Positions 50,159 to 58,204 of a DNA stretch of 64,000 bases are shown here, one piece after another (position 1 is the stretch's first letter; every line of letters begins with the position of its first letter). The stretch is from Mycobacterium marseillense. GTDB lineage: Bacteria > Actinomycetota > Actinomycetes > Mycobacteriales > Mycobacteriaceae. The notes under the pieces were generated by a model. That model ran no database searches. It had not been told where the DNA came from and worked only from the letters and a program-made list of their open reading frames with translations. The DNA is taken from positions 310,001 through 374,000 of the forward strand of contig NZ_AP022584.1 in NCBI RefSeq assembly GCF_010731675.1. The letters are read 5' to 3'. The translations under genes and the position numbers were made by a program.

Positions 50159-51033
50159 TAGGCGCCGCCCGTCGGGGGATGGAGTTCGGCGAGCGCCTGC
50201 AGGTTCTCCAGGTAATGCGGCAGCGAGGTGTGGCGGAACGCGGCGCTGACGATGGTCGCACCGTGCGCGGCCGTCTCACCCAGCAGGTCGCGGGTTTGTT
50301 CCGGTTGACCGATGGGGTCCAGCAGTGCGGGCGGGGGCAGGACGACGTCGAAGCCGGGTCCGAAGTCGAAGCGGCCCAGCCAGTCTCGCGCCTGGCGCAG
50401 GCCCACGTTGAAGGGTGCCCAACCGTCGGCCAGTGTGGCGGCTCGGCGCAGCGATCGCAGCGTTTGCCCCCCGATCCACAGGGGGACGCGGTCTTGGACC
50501 GCGCAGGGATCGACGACCATGCCGCCAAAGGAATAGAACTCCCCGTGGTATTCGGGTTCGGGCGCCGACAGGGCGGCGCGCAGGGCCCGCAGCGCGTCGT
50601 CGGCGCGGCGGCCGCGGTCGTCGAAGGGCGCGCCGAGGAGGTCGAACTCTTCCTTGAGGCTGCCGACGCCGACGCCCAGGATCAGCCTGCCGCCGCTGAC
50701 CCGGTCCAGGGTGCCGTAGCGTTTGGCGATCTCGAGCGGGTGGTGGTAGCCGAGCACCAGCACGTTGGTGGCCAACCGAATTCGCCGGGTGCGCGCCGCC
50801 AGGTAGCCGAAGGTCGCCAGCGGATCCCAATAGCGGGTGCCGCGCCGGCCCGTTTCGGCGGCGGGGAGCGCGACGTGCTCGCTACAGGTCAGGTGGTGGT
50901 AGCCGAGCCGATCGGCGGCCTCGGCGATCTGCGCCAGGTCCTCGATGGTGGCGTCCTTCTCCCAGTCGCCGGCGCTCCGGGGAAACATCGTCACGACCGG
51001 GGTGGCCACCGACAGTTTGGCGTGACCGCTCAT
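50158..51033 (-). CDS. LLM-class F420-dependent oxidoreductase (Rv-type)
   Basis: 291 aa, luciferase-like. LTCSEHVALPAA, RLATNVLVLGYHHPLEIAKRYGTLDRVSGGRLILGVGVG and EFDLLGAPFDDRGRRADD are classic for TIGR03619-like F420 enzymes. It begins at ATG in ATGA overlapping the SDR stop by 4 bp, and its stop overlaps the next gene, so all three proteins are made in fixed ratio. Substrate unknown. Confidence 0.88.
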   Translation of the reverse strand: MSGHAKLSVATPVVTMFPRSAGDWEKDATIEDLAQIAEAADRLGYHHLTCSEHVALPAAETGRRGTRYWDPLATFGYLAARTRRIRLATNVLVLGYHHPLEIAKRYGTLDRVSGGRLILGVGVGSLKEEFDLLGAPFDDRGRRADDALRALRAALSAPEPEYHGEFYSFGGMVVDPCAVQDRVPLWIGGQTLRSLRRAATLADGWAPFNVGLRQARDWLGRFDFGPGFDVVLPPPALLDPIGQPEQTRDLLGETAAHGATIVSAAFRHTSLPHYLENLQALAELHPPTGGA

Positions 51034-51812
51034 CCCTGCATGTACCCTCCGGCGTCGACCGGGATCGATTGGCCGGTGATGGTGCGGCTCTCGTCGCTGG
51101 CCAGAAACAACGCCAGGTTCGCGATGTCCTCCGGCGAAGAGATATCTCGCAGGGCAACGCCTTTGAGCTGCCTCGCGCGGACCGTTTCGGCGTCGACGCC
51201 CTGCTCGTCGGCGGTGCGTTGCACCCACTTGCGCCACAGGTCGGTGTCGATGGCCCCGGGCACGATGCAGTTGCACCGGATGCCGTGCGGGCCCACCTCG
51301 AGGGCGACGGCCTTGGTGAACGCCCGCAGCGACGCCTTGGCGGTGACGTAGTGCGTTTTGCGGACCATGCCGGAGTAACTCACGGTGGAGGAGAAGTTCA
51401 GGATGACGCCGCGGCGGCGCTGCAGCATCGACTGGTTGAGCACCTCGCGGGTGCACAGCATCGCTGCGGTGACGTCGATGGCGATGGTGTCGTTCCAGTT
51501 GTCCAGCGTCTGTTCCCAGATCCAGCGGTCCTGGCCGGGAGCGGCGGCGTTGTTGCACAGGATGTCGACCTGACCGAACTCGTCGACGGCTCGACTCACC
51601 ATGGCGGCGACGTCGTTCTCGTCGGTCACGTCGGCGCGCATGTCGATGGCGCCGGGGCCGGCCGCCTGCGCGGCCTCGCGGACCAGCTCTTCGCGTCGCG
51701 CCGCCAGTAGCACCTTGGCGCCCTCGCGCACGAACAACGCGCCCAGCACGGGGCCCAGGCCGGTGCTGGCCCCGGTGATGATCGCGACCTTGCCGTCCAG
51801 CCGGCCGGTCAT
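51030..51812 (-). CDS. Short-chain dehydrogenase/reductase
   Basis: 260 aa, classical SDR. Cofactor loop GASTGLG at 14-20, NNAA at 87-90, catalytic Ser ~142, Tyr155 and Lys159 (YVTAK). Arg39/Arg40 after strand 2 (LLAARRE) suggest NADP+ preference, by family rule. Oxidises or reduces an alcohol/ketone. First gene of the three-gene operon; divergent from the tetR gene across a spacer with an AGATTC/GAATCT inverted repeat. Confidence 0.9.
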   Translation of the reverse strand: MTGRLDGKVAIITGASTGLGPVLGALFVREGAKVLLAARREELVREAAQAAGPGAIDMRADVTDENDVAAMVSRAVDEFGQVDILCNNAAAPGQDRWIWEQTLDNWNDTIAIDVTAAMLCTREVLNQSMLQRRRGVILNFSSTVSYSGMVRKTHYVTAKASLRAFTKAVALEVGPHGIRCNCIVPGAIDTDLWRKWVQRTADEQGVDAETVRARQLKGVALRDISSPEDIANLALFLASDESRTITGQSIPVDAGGYMQG

Positions 51813-51846
51813 AACGTGGTCTTCCCAGGATGATTCATGCCGGGGT

Positions 51847-51869
51847 AGATTCTAACAGTGCTCGAATCT
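51847..51869. promoter_or_regulatory. Candidate operator between SDR and tetR
   Basis: AGATTC and GAATCT are perfect inverted 6-bp arms 11 nt apart in the 86-bp divergent spacer. Placement fits autoregulation of the tetR-P450 unit and control of the SDR operon. Confidence 0.45.
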
Positions 51870-51898
51870 GGGCCCGTTGCGAGTCGGGGAGTGTCGCG

Positions 51899-52471
51899 AT
51901 GACGGCCGCGGTGCGCCGCCGCTACGGCGAACTGGACCGCGCCCGCGTGGTGGCCTCGCTGCGTGACCTCGCCCGCCGCGTCGGCGTGCAGGGCGTGACG
52001 ATGCGTGCGCTGGCGGCCGAGCTCGGCGCCGCGGTGCCCTCGGTGTACTACCACGTGCCGGGCAAACAGGCCGCCCTGGACCTGCTCGCCGAATCCGTGC
52101 TGGCCGATATCACGGTCGTCGAGACGGGGCCCTGGGACACCCGGCTGGCCGAGCTCTACTGCGCCGCCCGCGAAGTCATTTTGTCGGTGCCGGGCATTGC
52201 GGCCGTCCTGCAAACCGGTGGCGGCGGGGACTCAGCCCGCCGACTCGACAAGCTCAGCCGCTCGCTGCTCGCCGAGGCCGGCGTCACCAAACCGGTTGCG
52301 GCGGCGGCCCACTCGGTGCTGTACACCTACCTGCTGGGTTCGGTGAGCCTGCAGGAGACGCGGCCCGTCAGACGCGGCAAGCGTCAGGCCGCCAACCACT
52401 TTCGCGCGGGCCTCGAGGTGATCATCGCCGGGATCAAGGCCTCGCTTCAGGAAGGATCGGTGCCGTCGTGA
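51899..52471 (+). CDS. TetR-family regulator
   Basis: 190 aa. HTH at ~10-55 (RVVASLRDLARRVGVQGVTMRALAAELGAAVPSVYYHVPGK), then a TetR_C-like helical domain. ATG 51899 has GGGGAG 8 nt upstream; the frame is open to 51830 but lacks family sequence. Its TGA overlaps the GTG of the P450 gene (GTGA), so regulator and enzyme are coupled. Ligand unknown, possibly the P450 substrate. Confidence 0.87.
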   Translation: MTAAVRRRYGELDRARVVASLRDLARRVGVQGVTMRALAAELGAAVPSVYYHVPGKQAALDLLAESVLADITVVETGPWDTRLAELYCAAREVILSVPGIAAVLQTGGGGDSARRLDKLSRSLLAEAGVTKPVAAAAHSVLYTYLLGSVSLQETRPVRRGKRQAANHFRAGLEVIIAGIKASLQEGSVPS

Positions 52472-53724
52472 GCGTCGCCAAACCCACACTGGTGAAATCC
52501 CTGGTCCCGCAGAACCTGGACACCGCGGCCGACCGCGACGCGGCCGCCGTACTGGACCCCGACACCTTCGTCGCCGGCGCCCCGTACGACGCGATGGCGA
52601 GGCTGCGCACCACCTCGCCGGTGCACCCGGTGCAGCTGCCCGGGCTGCCCAGGGCATGGCTGTTGACCAAACACGCCGACGTGCGCCTGGTCAGCCGCGA
52701 CACCGACACCTTCAGCAGCAGCAAGGGCAACACACTGGTGGAGGCCGAGGCCGGGCCCGACTCGGCCATGCTGCCCGGCATCGATCCACCCCGCCACATC
52801 CACTTCCGCAAGCTGATCAACCAGGGCTTCACCGTCCGCAACGTCCAGCGGCTGGAACCGAAAATGCGGCAGGTGGCCCGCGACATCGTCGCCGCCATCA
52901 CCGACAAGGGCGAATTCGACGCCGTGACAGACATTTCCGCCGAGATGTCCTTGCAGGTCATCGCCGATGTCCTCGGGGTTCCCGCCGAGGACCGCATGGA
53001 CGTGTTCCGCTGGAGCAACGCCATCGGCAGCCTGGGCATCGAAGATCCCGATTACGCCCCCACACCCGAAGCCCTCGGCCAGGCCGCCGCCGAAATGTTC
53101 GCCTACTGCAACGAATTGGTCGAACATCGGCGCAAGCATGGCCTCACCGACGACATCTTGTCGGCACTGCTCGCCGCGGAGGTCGACGGCGAAAAGCTCA
53201 ACGGCGACCAGCTCAACGAGTTCTTCCTGCTGCTGGCGATCGCCGGCAACGAAACGACCCGCAACACGCTGAGTCACGGCATCGTGGCGCTCGCCGCGCA
53301 CCCCGAGCAACAGGCGCTGCTCGCCCGCGATCCCGCGGCCATCAAGCCCGCGGTCGAAGAGCTGTTGCGCTGGGCGACTCCGGTGATGCACTTCCGGCGC
53401 ACCGTGACCCGCGACGTCGAGATCCGCGGGCAGCGGATCCCTTCCGGCGACTGGGTGCTGATGCACTACCTGTCCGCCAACCGCGACGAGGACGTCTTCG
53501 ACCGCGCGGACCAGTTCGACGTCACCCGCCCCGACGCCGGTCATGCCGCGTTCGGCGGCGGGGGAGTGCACTTCTGCCTCGGCGCGCAACTGGCCCGGCT
53601 CGAGCTGCGCGTCATGCTCGAAGAGCTCTATTCGAGCGTGCCGGGCGTGGCCGTCACCGGGCCGCCCGACCGGCTGCGCTCGTCGTTCTTCCACGGCATC
53701 AAAAGGCTGCCCTGCACAACGTGA
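52468..53724 (+). CDS. Cytochrome P450 (418 aa)
   Basis: Soluble P450. I-helix AIAGNETTRN at ~257-266, ExxR in EELLRWATPVMHFRRT (~297), heme-binding FGGGGVHFCLGAQLARLE with Cys at ~369. The ATPVMHFRRT segment is like that of steroid/cholesterol-oxidising CYP families (CYP125/142-like pattern), which hints at a lipid substrate but does not prove it. GTG start coupled to tetR. Convergent with sseB with 1 bp between stops. Confidence 0.93.
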   Translation: MSVAKPTLVKSLVPQNLDTAADRDAAAVLDPDTFVAGAPYDAMARLRTTSPVHPVQLPGLPRAWLLTKHADVRLVSRDTDTFSSSKGNTLVEAEAGPDSAMLPGIDPPRHIHFRKLINQGFTVRNVQRLEPKMRQVARDIVAAITDKGEFDAVTDISAEMSLQVIADVLGVPAEDRMDVFRWSNAIGSLGIEDPDYAPTPEALGQAAAEMFAYCNELVEHRRKHGLTDDILSALLAAEVDGEKLNGDQLNEFFLLLAIAGNETTRNTLSHGIVALAAHPEQQALLARDPAAIKPAVEELLRWATPVMHFRRTVTRDVEIRGQRIPSGDWVLMHYLSANRDEDVFDRADQFDVTRPDAGHAAFGGGGVHFCLGAQLARLELRVMLEELYSSVPGVAVTGPPDRLRSSFFHGIKRLPCTT

Positions 53725-53725
53725 T

Positions 53726-54574
53726 TCAGGCGCGTTCCACCGGGCGGGACGGATCCGAACTCCACTCCGACCACGACCCGGGATACAAGGCCGCGTCCCG
53801 GCCCATCGCGGCGAGGGCCGCGATCGTGACCGTCGCGGTGACACCCGAGCCGCAGTAGGCGGCCACCGTGTCGTGACGCGCGATCCCGCGATCGGACAGC
53901 AGTCGAGCAACGGCGTCGTCGTCGAGGAAGGTGCCATCGGCCGCCAGGACGGCGACGCTGGGTAGGTTCTTGGCGCCGGGGATGTGTCCCGCGGCGGCAT
54001 CGAGGGGTTCCACGTCGCCGCGGTAGCGCTCCGGCGCTCGCGCATCGAGCAGCGGCACGGTGCCCTCGCCCGCCCGCTCGGCCGTCAGCGTCGGAAGGCG
54101 TCCGGCATACAAATCAGCATGCGGCACAACCACATTGCCGGTTGCCGGCTCGACGGGACCGGTCTCGAGGCCGTAGCCGGCCGAGCGCCACGCGGCCAAA
54201 CCACCGTCGAGGATGCGGACGTTGTCCAGTCCGGCCGCGCTCAGCACCCACCAGGCGCGCGCGGAGCCGGCCCGATTCCAGTCGTCGTAGGCCACCACCA
54301 GCGCGTCCCGCCGGATTCCCCAGCGTCGCGCCGCGGCCTCCACGTCGCGTCCCGAGGGCAGGGGATGACGACCCCGGCCGGATACGGAGTGGTCGCTGAG
54401 TTCGTCCTCGAGCGAGACGTACACCGCGCCCGGAATATGCCCCTCCAGGTAAGTCGCGCGCCCGTCGGGTTCGTCGATCCGCCACCGCACGTCCAGGACG
54501 CTCACCGGATCGCCGGCCTCGATGACGCCGGCTAACTCGGCGGCGGTGATCAACACCTGATCGCGTGCTTGCAA
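53726..54574 (-). CDS. sseB: Thiosulfate/3-mercaptopyruvate sulfurtransferase SseB-like
   Basis: 282 aa, two rhodanese domains. The N-terminal domain (~8-140) is inactive (YDDWNRAG in place of the loop Cys). The C-terminal domain (~165-282) carries the persulfide Cys241 in CGSGVTA. Matches the Rv2291-type sulfurtransferase. A TTG start at 54574 is called because AGGAGGGG lies 5-6 nt before it; an ATG at 54598 lacks a ribosome site. Cytoplasmic sulfur transfer. Same strand as mgtA, 59 bp downstream of it. Confidence 0.87.
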   Translation of the reverse strand: MQARDQVLITAAELAGVIEAGDPVSVLDVRWRIDEPDGRATYLEGHIPGAVYVSLEDELSDHSVSGRGRHPLPSGRDVEAAARRWGIRRDALVVAYDDWNRAGSARAWWVLSAAGLDNVRILDGGLAAWRSAGYGLETGPVEPATGNVVVPHADLYAGRLPTLTAERAGEGTVPLLDARAPERYRGDVEPLDAAAGHIPGAKNLPSVAVLAADGTFLDDDAVARLLSDRGIARHDTVAAYCGSGVTATVTIAALAAMGRDAALYPGSWSEWSSDPSRPVERA

Positions 54575-54633
54575 CTGGCCCCTCCTCGTTATCTGCATCG
54601 AGACTAGCCAGCCGGATGACGCGGTGTGAGGGG

Positions 54634-55773
54634 CTATGCGGTCCGTTCGGAAGCGCCGCCGGTAACGGCCGGCGCGCCCATCGACGCGAGCATGCCGGTT
54701 GCGGCGCGATGCCAGGTGAAGTCCTCGGCGCGGCGCCGCGCGGAAACGCGGCGCTGGCGTTCGGGCCGGCCGGCGATGGCGCTGACCGCTTTCGCGATGG
54801 CGGCCGGGTCGTTGTCGGCCGACGCGCCGCTGTCCGGCGTGACGATCTCGGTCAGCGCCGAGGTGCGCGAGACCACGGCCGGTGTGCCGCACGCCAGCGA
54901 TTCCAGGGCGGCGAGCCCGAAGGTCTCGTGCGGCCCCGGGGCCAGCGTCACGTCGGCCGAGGCCAGCAGTTGCGCCACCACGTCGCGATCGGAGATGAAA
55001 CCGGTGAAGTCGACCGGTAGCCGCGCGGCCTGGCGCTGCAGCCGGGCCCGCAGCGGGCCCTCGCCCACGACCACGAGCCGGGCGTCGACGCCGGCGTGGC
55101 ACAACGCGCCGAGCGCGTCGATGCTGCGGTCGACGCGCTTTTCCACCGACAGCCGGCCGCAGTGGACGAGCAGCATCTGCGATGGCGCCGCCCAGCGGCC
55201 GCGCACCAAAGGCGAGTGGCGGCGCGGATGGAATGTCTGCAAATCCACGCCCAGCGGGACGGTGACGGTGTTGCCGGCACCGATCCGGTCGAACTCCTCG
55301 CGGGCGAAACCGGTGGTGCACACCACGGTGTCGTAGTTCGCGGCGGTGCGTGCGTTGGCCAGGTCGGCGAACTTGCGCGCGGCCCGGCGCGGAAGAACCT
55401 GACCCACAAGGCGATCCAGGCGCTCGTGGGAGATCATCAGCGTCGTAGCGCCGTGCTCGCGTCCCCACCGCCCGAGCGATCGCAGCGTGAGCCGGTCTGA
55501 CACCTCGAGCGCGTCGGGCCGCAACGCCGCCAGGAGGGCCTTGACGGGTCCCGGCATGACCGCACGGTAGCCGCCGGTGCGGGGAATCAGTCTGGCGGGC
55601 AGCGTGATTCGCACCACTCCGGTGTACAGCTGGACGCGCTCGGTGCGCTGTCCGGGGACGATCAGGAAGACCTCGTGACCGCTGGCGCAGTATTCGGCGC
55701 CCAGCCGGTCGATCGCGGTGCGAAGGCCGCCGGAGCGAGGGCCGTAGAAATTGGCGACCTGTACAACGCGCAT
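54634..55773 (-). CDS. mgtA: GDP-mannose-dependent alpha-mannosyltransferase MgtA-like (GT4)
   Basis: 379 aa, GT-B fold. MRVVQVANFYGPRSGGLRT at the N-terminus, HCGRLSVEKRVDRSIDAL in the donor-binding half and the GT4 E-x7-E motif PHETFGLAALESLACGTPAV (~300). Near-identical in pattern to Rv0557 (MgtA/PimC), which mannosylates a glucuronosyl diacylglycerol in Corynebacteriales. ATG 55773 (MRVVQVAN) is preferred; the frame is open 30 bp further. Acts at the inner face of the membrane. Confidence 0.88.
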   Translation of the reverse strand: MRVVQVANFYGPRSGGLRTAIDRLGAEYCASGHEVFLIVPGQRTERVQLYTGVVRITLPARLIPRTGGYRAVMPGPVKALLAALRPDALEVSDRLTLRSLGRWGREHGATTLMISHERLDRLVGQVLPRRAARKFADLANARTAANYDTVVCTTGFAREEFDRIGAGNTVTVPLGVDLQTFHPRRHSPLVRGRWAAPSQMLLVHCGRLSVEKRVDRSIDALGALCHAGVDARLVVVGEGPLRARLQRQAARLPVDFTGFISDRDVVAQLLASADVTLAPGPHETFGLAALESLACGTPAVVSRTSALTEIVTPDSGASADNDPAAIAKAVSAIAGRPERQRRVSARRRAEDFTWHRAATGMLASMGAPAVTGGASERTA

Positions 55774-55862
55774 AACGCGAGGACACGCGGTGCGCGTGTG
55801 CACTCATCAATGCCGAGCCGACGCGGGCCTGAACAGTCTGTGAATTTCGCTTGCGGGCGGGG

Positions 55863-57392
55863 CTATCCGTGCGCCGGCGGCCCGAACCAGCGGTTCAACG
55901 CCGCGTGCAGGGCCTCTTCGTGCGTGGGCCCGAATTCGTCGGTCGCCCATGCTACGTAGCCGTCCGGCCGGATCAGCAGAGCCGCGGCGGGTCGCTCGGT
56001 GGCGGTAGCGGCGACGACGTCGACCCGATCGACCCAACCTTGTGCCGCGTTCGCGACGACGCCGCCGCCGAGGTCGAGCAGGACCGGGCGGCCGGCATGG
56101 AGGACTTCGGCCACTCGTCGGCCGTCATCGAGGGTCAGGTCGGGCACGAGGTGGCCCGACAGCGGGTGGTCGTCGCCCACGTCGTATCGCACGTCGGAGC
56201 CGGCGAGAAGCGCCGCCATGTGGCGTTGTGCGTCCGAGAAGGTGAAGAGCTCGCCCAACAGCGTTCGCAGCGCGGCGACTTCGGGTCCCGGTGCCATGAG
56301 CGCGATCTGGGCCAGCGAGTGCATCATGACGCGCTGGCCGACCGGATGGCGCTCGGACTGGTACGTGTCGAGCAGTCCGGCCGGTGCCGTGCCGTGGATC
56401 TCGGCGGCCAGTTTCCAGCCCAGGTTCATGGTGTCCTGCAGCCCCAGGTTCAGGCCCGGCCCGCCCATCGCGCTGTGCACGTGCGCGGCGTCGCCGAGCA
56501 GCAGGACCCGGCCGTCGCGGTAGCGTTCGGCGTGCCGGGTGTTCTGCCCGTTGATGCGCCGAAGGGCGTGCGGCCCCTGGCCTTTCGGTTCTTCGAACGG
56601 AACGTCGGCGCCGAGTACGCGGCGCGCGCTCTCGCGCAACTCGGACAGACTCATCGGCACCTCGGCCGCCGGCGGGCCGAATTCGATGGTTCCGAGCATC
56701 GCGCGGCCCGGCTCGAACTCGGCATAGATCATCCCGCCGCGGTCAAAGCGGCTGTGCCCGAAGCGAAGCGGACCGAATCCGGGGACTTCGACGCTGGCGA
56801 TGTCCGGGCGCCGGTACTGGTCAGGAATGTGCACGTGGGCCAGGCGAGCGACCATCGGTGAGGTGGCGCCGGGAAAGTCGATGCCCAGGGTCTTGCGCAC
56901 CAGGCTGCGCCCACCGTCCGCGCCGACGGCGTAGCCGGCGGCGATGGCGTAGTCGCGTTCGGGTGACGACACCTGCAGCGCAACGGATTCCGCTCCCGGT
57001 GCGATCGCGACGAGCTCGTGGCCCCAGCGCACATCGACGCCGAGGTCGCGGGCCCGCTTCTCGAGCAGCCGCACGAGCCGGGGCTGGGGCATGAGCATCG
57101 CATACATCGGGTTGTCGTGGCCCTCGGCGAAGATCAGCGGCATGGCCGCGAACATCCATCCCGGGCTGGGCTGTGGCGGCCCCTCGTCGCCGGTGAAGTC
57201 CCGATACAGGCCGCGCATGTCGAGCATCCGAACGACTTGCCCGACAAGGCCGTTGGCCTTCGGCTCGGAGCTGGGACCGGGCAGGGTGTCCAGCACGACG
57301 GGCCTGACGCCGGCCAGCGCCAGCTCGCAGGCCAGCATCAGCCCGTTGGGGCCCGCACCGGCGATGACGACCTGTGCGTGTTCGTCAGCCAT
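55863..57392 (-). CDS. FAD-dependent aromatic-ring monooxygenase (PF01494)
   Basis: 509 aa, class A flavoprotein hydroxylase. GAGPNGLMLACELALAG is the FAD Rossmann loop (~11-27), GADGGRSLVRKTLG the DG motif, LLLGDAAHVHSAMGGPGLN the FAD/pyrophosphate motif at ~285-303, and a thioredoxin-like C-terminal domain (~400-509) has DLGGGV. Rox/TetX-like and polyketide hydroxylases have this layout. Its ATG overlaps the tetR stop by 8 bp, so both are one operon controlled by that TetR. Substrate, possibly a drug or polyketide, unknown. Confidence 0.88.
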   Translation of the reverse strand: MADEHAQVVIAGAGPNGLMLACELALAGVRPVVLDTLPGPSSEPKANGLVGQVVRMLDMRGLYRDFTGDEGPPQPSPGWMFAAMPLIFAEGHDNPMYAMLMPQPRLVRLLEKRARDLGVDVRWGHELVAIAPGAESVALQVSSPERDYAIAAGYAVGADGGRSLVRKTLGIDFPGATSPMVARLAHVHIPDQYRRPDIASVEVPGFGPLRFGHSRFDRGGMIYAEFEPGRAMLGTIEFGPPAAEVPMSLSELRESARRVLGADVPFEEPKGQGPHALRRINGQNTRHAERYRDGRVLLLGDAAHVHSAMGGPGLNLGLQDTMNLGWKLAAEIHGTAPAGLLDTYQSERHPVGQRVMMHSLAQIALMAPGPEVAALRTLLGELFTFSDAQRHMAALLAGSDVRYDVGDDHPLSGHLVPDLTLDDGRRVAEVLHAGRPVLLDLGGGVVANAAQGWVDRVDVVAATATERPAAALLIRPDGYVAWATDEFGPTHEEALHAALNRWFGPPAHG

Positions 57393-58017
57393 GAGCTGCC
57401 TTCTTTCTGGTGGGTTCCGGTAGCCCCGCCTCGACGGCGGCAAAGCCCGAGCGGATCAGCGTGGTGATCGCGACCGGGGGATCGGCCCACGCATAGGCGT
57501 CCGCCGCGGCGTCGCCGACGGCCCGCACGACGGCCATGACCAAGCGTGGGTACAGGTCATGCTCCGGGTCGGTGCCGGTGCGCTCGGCGATCACCTGGAG
57601 GAACTCGTCGAAAAGGTTCTGGGGCACCGAGTTCCGAACCTGTGGCTGCATGAGCAGCTTGCGCACCTCGACGAGTTCCTGGCGGCTGGGCGCCCGGTTC
57701 TCCTCGCCGTAGACGTCGCCGAAATCGTCTTCCAGGGGCTCCAGCACGGCGTTTGTGATCGCCGTCCACAGTGGCTCGTCGGCGGGACGCCCCCGCAGCA
57801 ATGCGATGCTGCGGCGCAGGCGTTCGGCTTGCCGGTAGGCCAGCGCCTCGTATTTGCCGCCGAAGTAGTTGGTGAACGTGCGCAGTGACACGCCCGCCAT
57901 GGTGGCGACGTCTTCACGCGTCACGTTGTCCAGCCCGCGCTCGAAAGCCAGACGCAGCGCGGCGTCGCTGAGGGCGCGCCGGGTGTCCGCCTTTTTGCGC
58001 TCGCGCAGTCCGCTCAT
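57385..58017 (-). CDS. TetR-family regulator of the FAD monooxygenase
   Basis: 210 aa. HTH at ~10-58 (ADTRRALSDAALRLAFERG, VTREDVATMAGVSLRTFTNYFGGK). ATG 58017 (MSGLRERKK) is chosen; a TTG start further upstream would begin inside the 30-bp palindrome. Its 3' end overlaps the monooxygenase start, so regulator and enzyme are co-expressed. The palindrome at 58040-58069, 23 bp before the start, is almost surely its own operator. Ligand unknown. Confidence 0.9.
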   Translation of the reverse strand: MSGLRERKKADTRRALSDAALRLAFERGLDNVTREDVATMAGVSLRTFTNYFGGKYEALAYRQAERLRRSIALLRGRPADEPLWTAITNAVLEPLEDDFGDVYGEENRAPSRQELVEVRKLLMQPQVRNSVPQNLFDEFLQVIAERTGTDPEHDLYPRLVMAVVRAVGDAAADAYAWADPPVAITTLIRSGFAAVEAGLPEPTRKKAAHG

Positions 58018-58039
58018 GAGTGACACCGTACGCAAAACG

Positions 58040-58069
58040 TGCCCGATAGGCAATATTGCCTATCGGGCA
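58040..58069. promoter_or_regulatory. 30-bp perfect palindrome, TetR autoregulatory operator
   Basis: TGCCCGATAGGCAAT is followed directly by its exact complement, giving a 15+15 perfect palindrome. It lies 23 bp upstream of the tetR ATG, where a repressor would cover the promoter. It is the longest centre-less palindrome in the window. Confidence 0.75.
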
Positions 58070-58135
58070 ATTTATGTTGGGTGTGCGCTGAGGGCTTTCA
58101 GAGTGAAGCCACGGCGGCGACGCGCCGAGAAAGCC

Positions 58136-58169
58136 CGCCCAGGTTTCACTCGCAGCGCCCAGGATTCAC
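58136..58169. repeat. Short tandem direct repeat downstream of the AAA gene
   Basis: CGCCCAGGTTTCAC and CGCCCAGGATTCAC, one mismatch, start at 58136 and 58156 (20-bp period). A GAGTGAAGCC upstream at 58101 can pair with GGTTTCACTC (58142-58151), so the region may also form a terminator hairpin for the AAA gene. Confidence 0.45.
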
Positions 58170-58204
58170 ACTCGACGCGAGAAGGCCCGCAGAAGCCGAG
58201 AGCC

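Noticed and set aside
54575..55810. Apparent 694-aa fusion upstream of the sulfurtransferase
   Set aside because: It runs through the mgtA gene in a different frame; the TTG with AGGAGGGG at 54574 is the real start.
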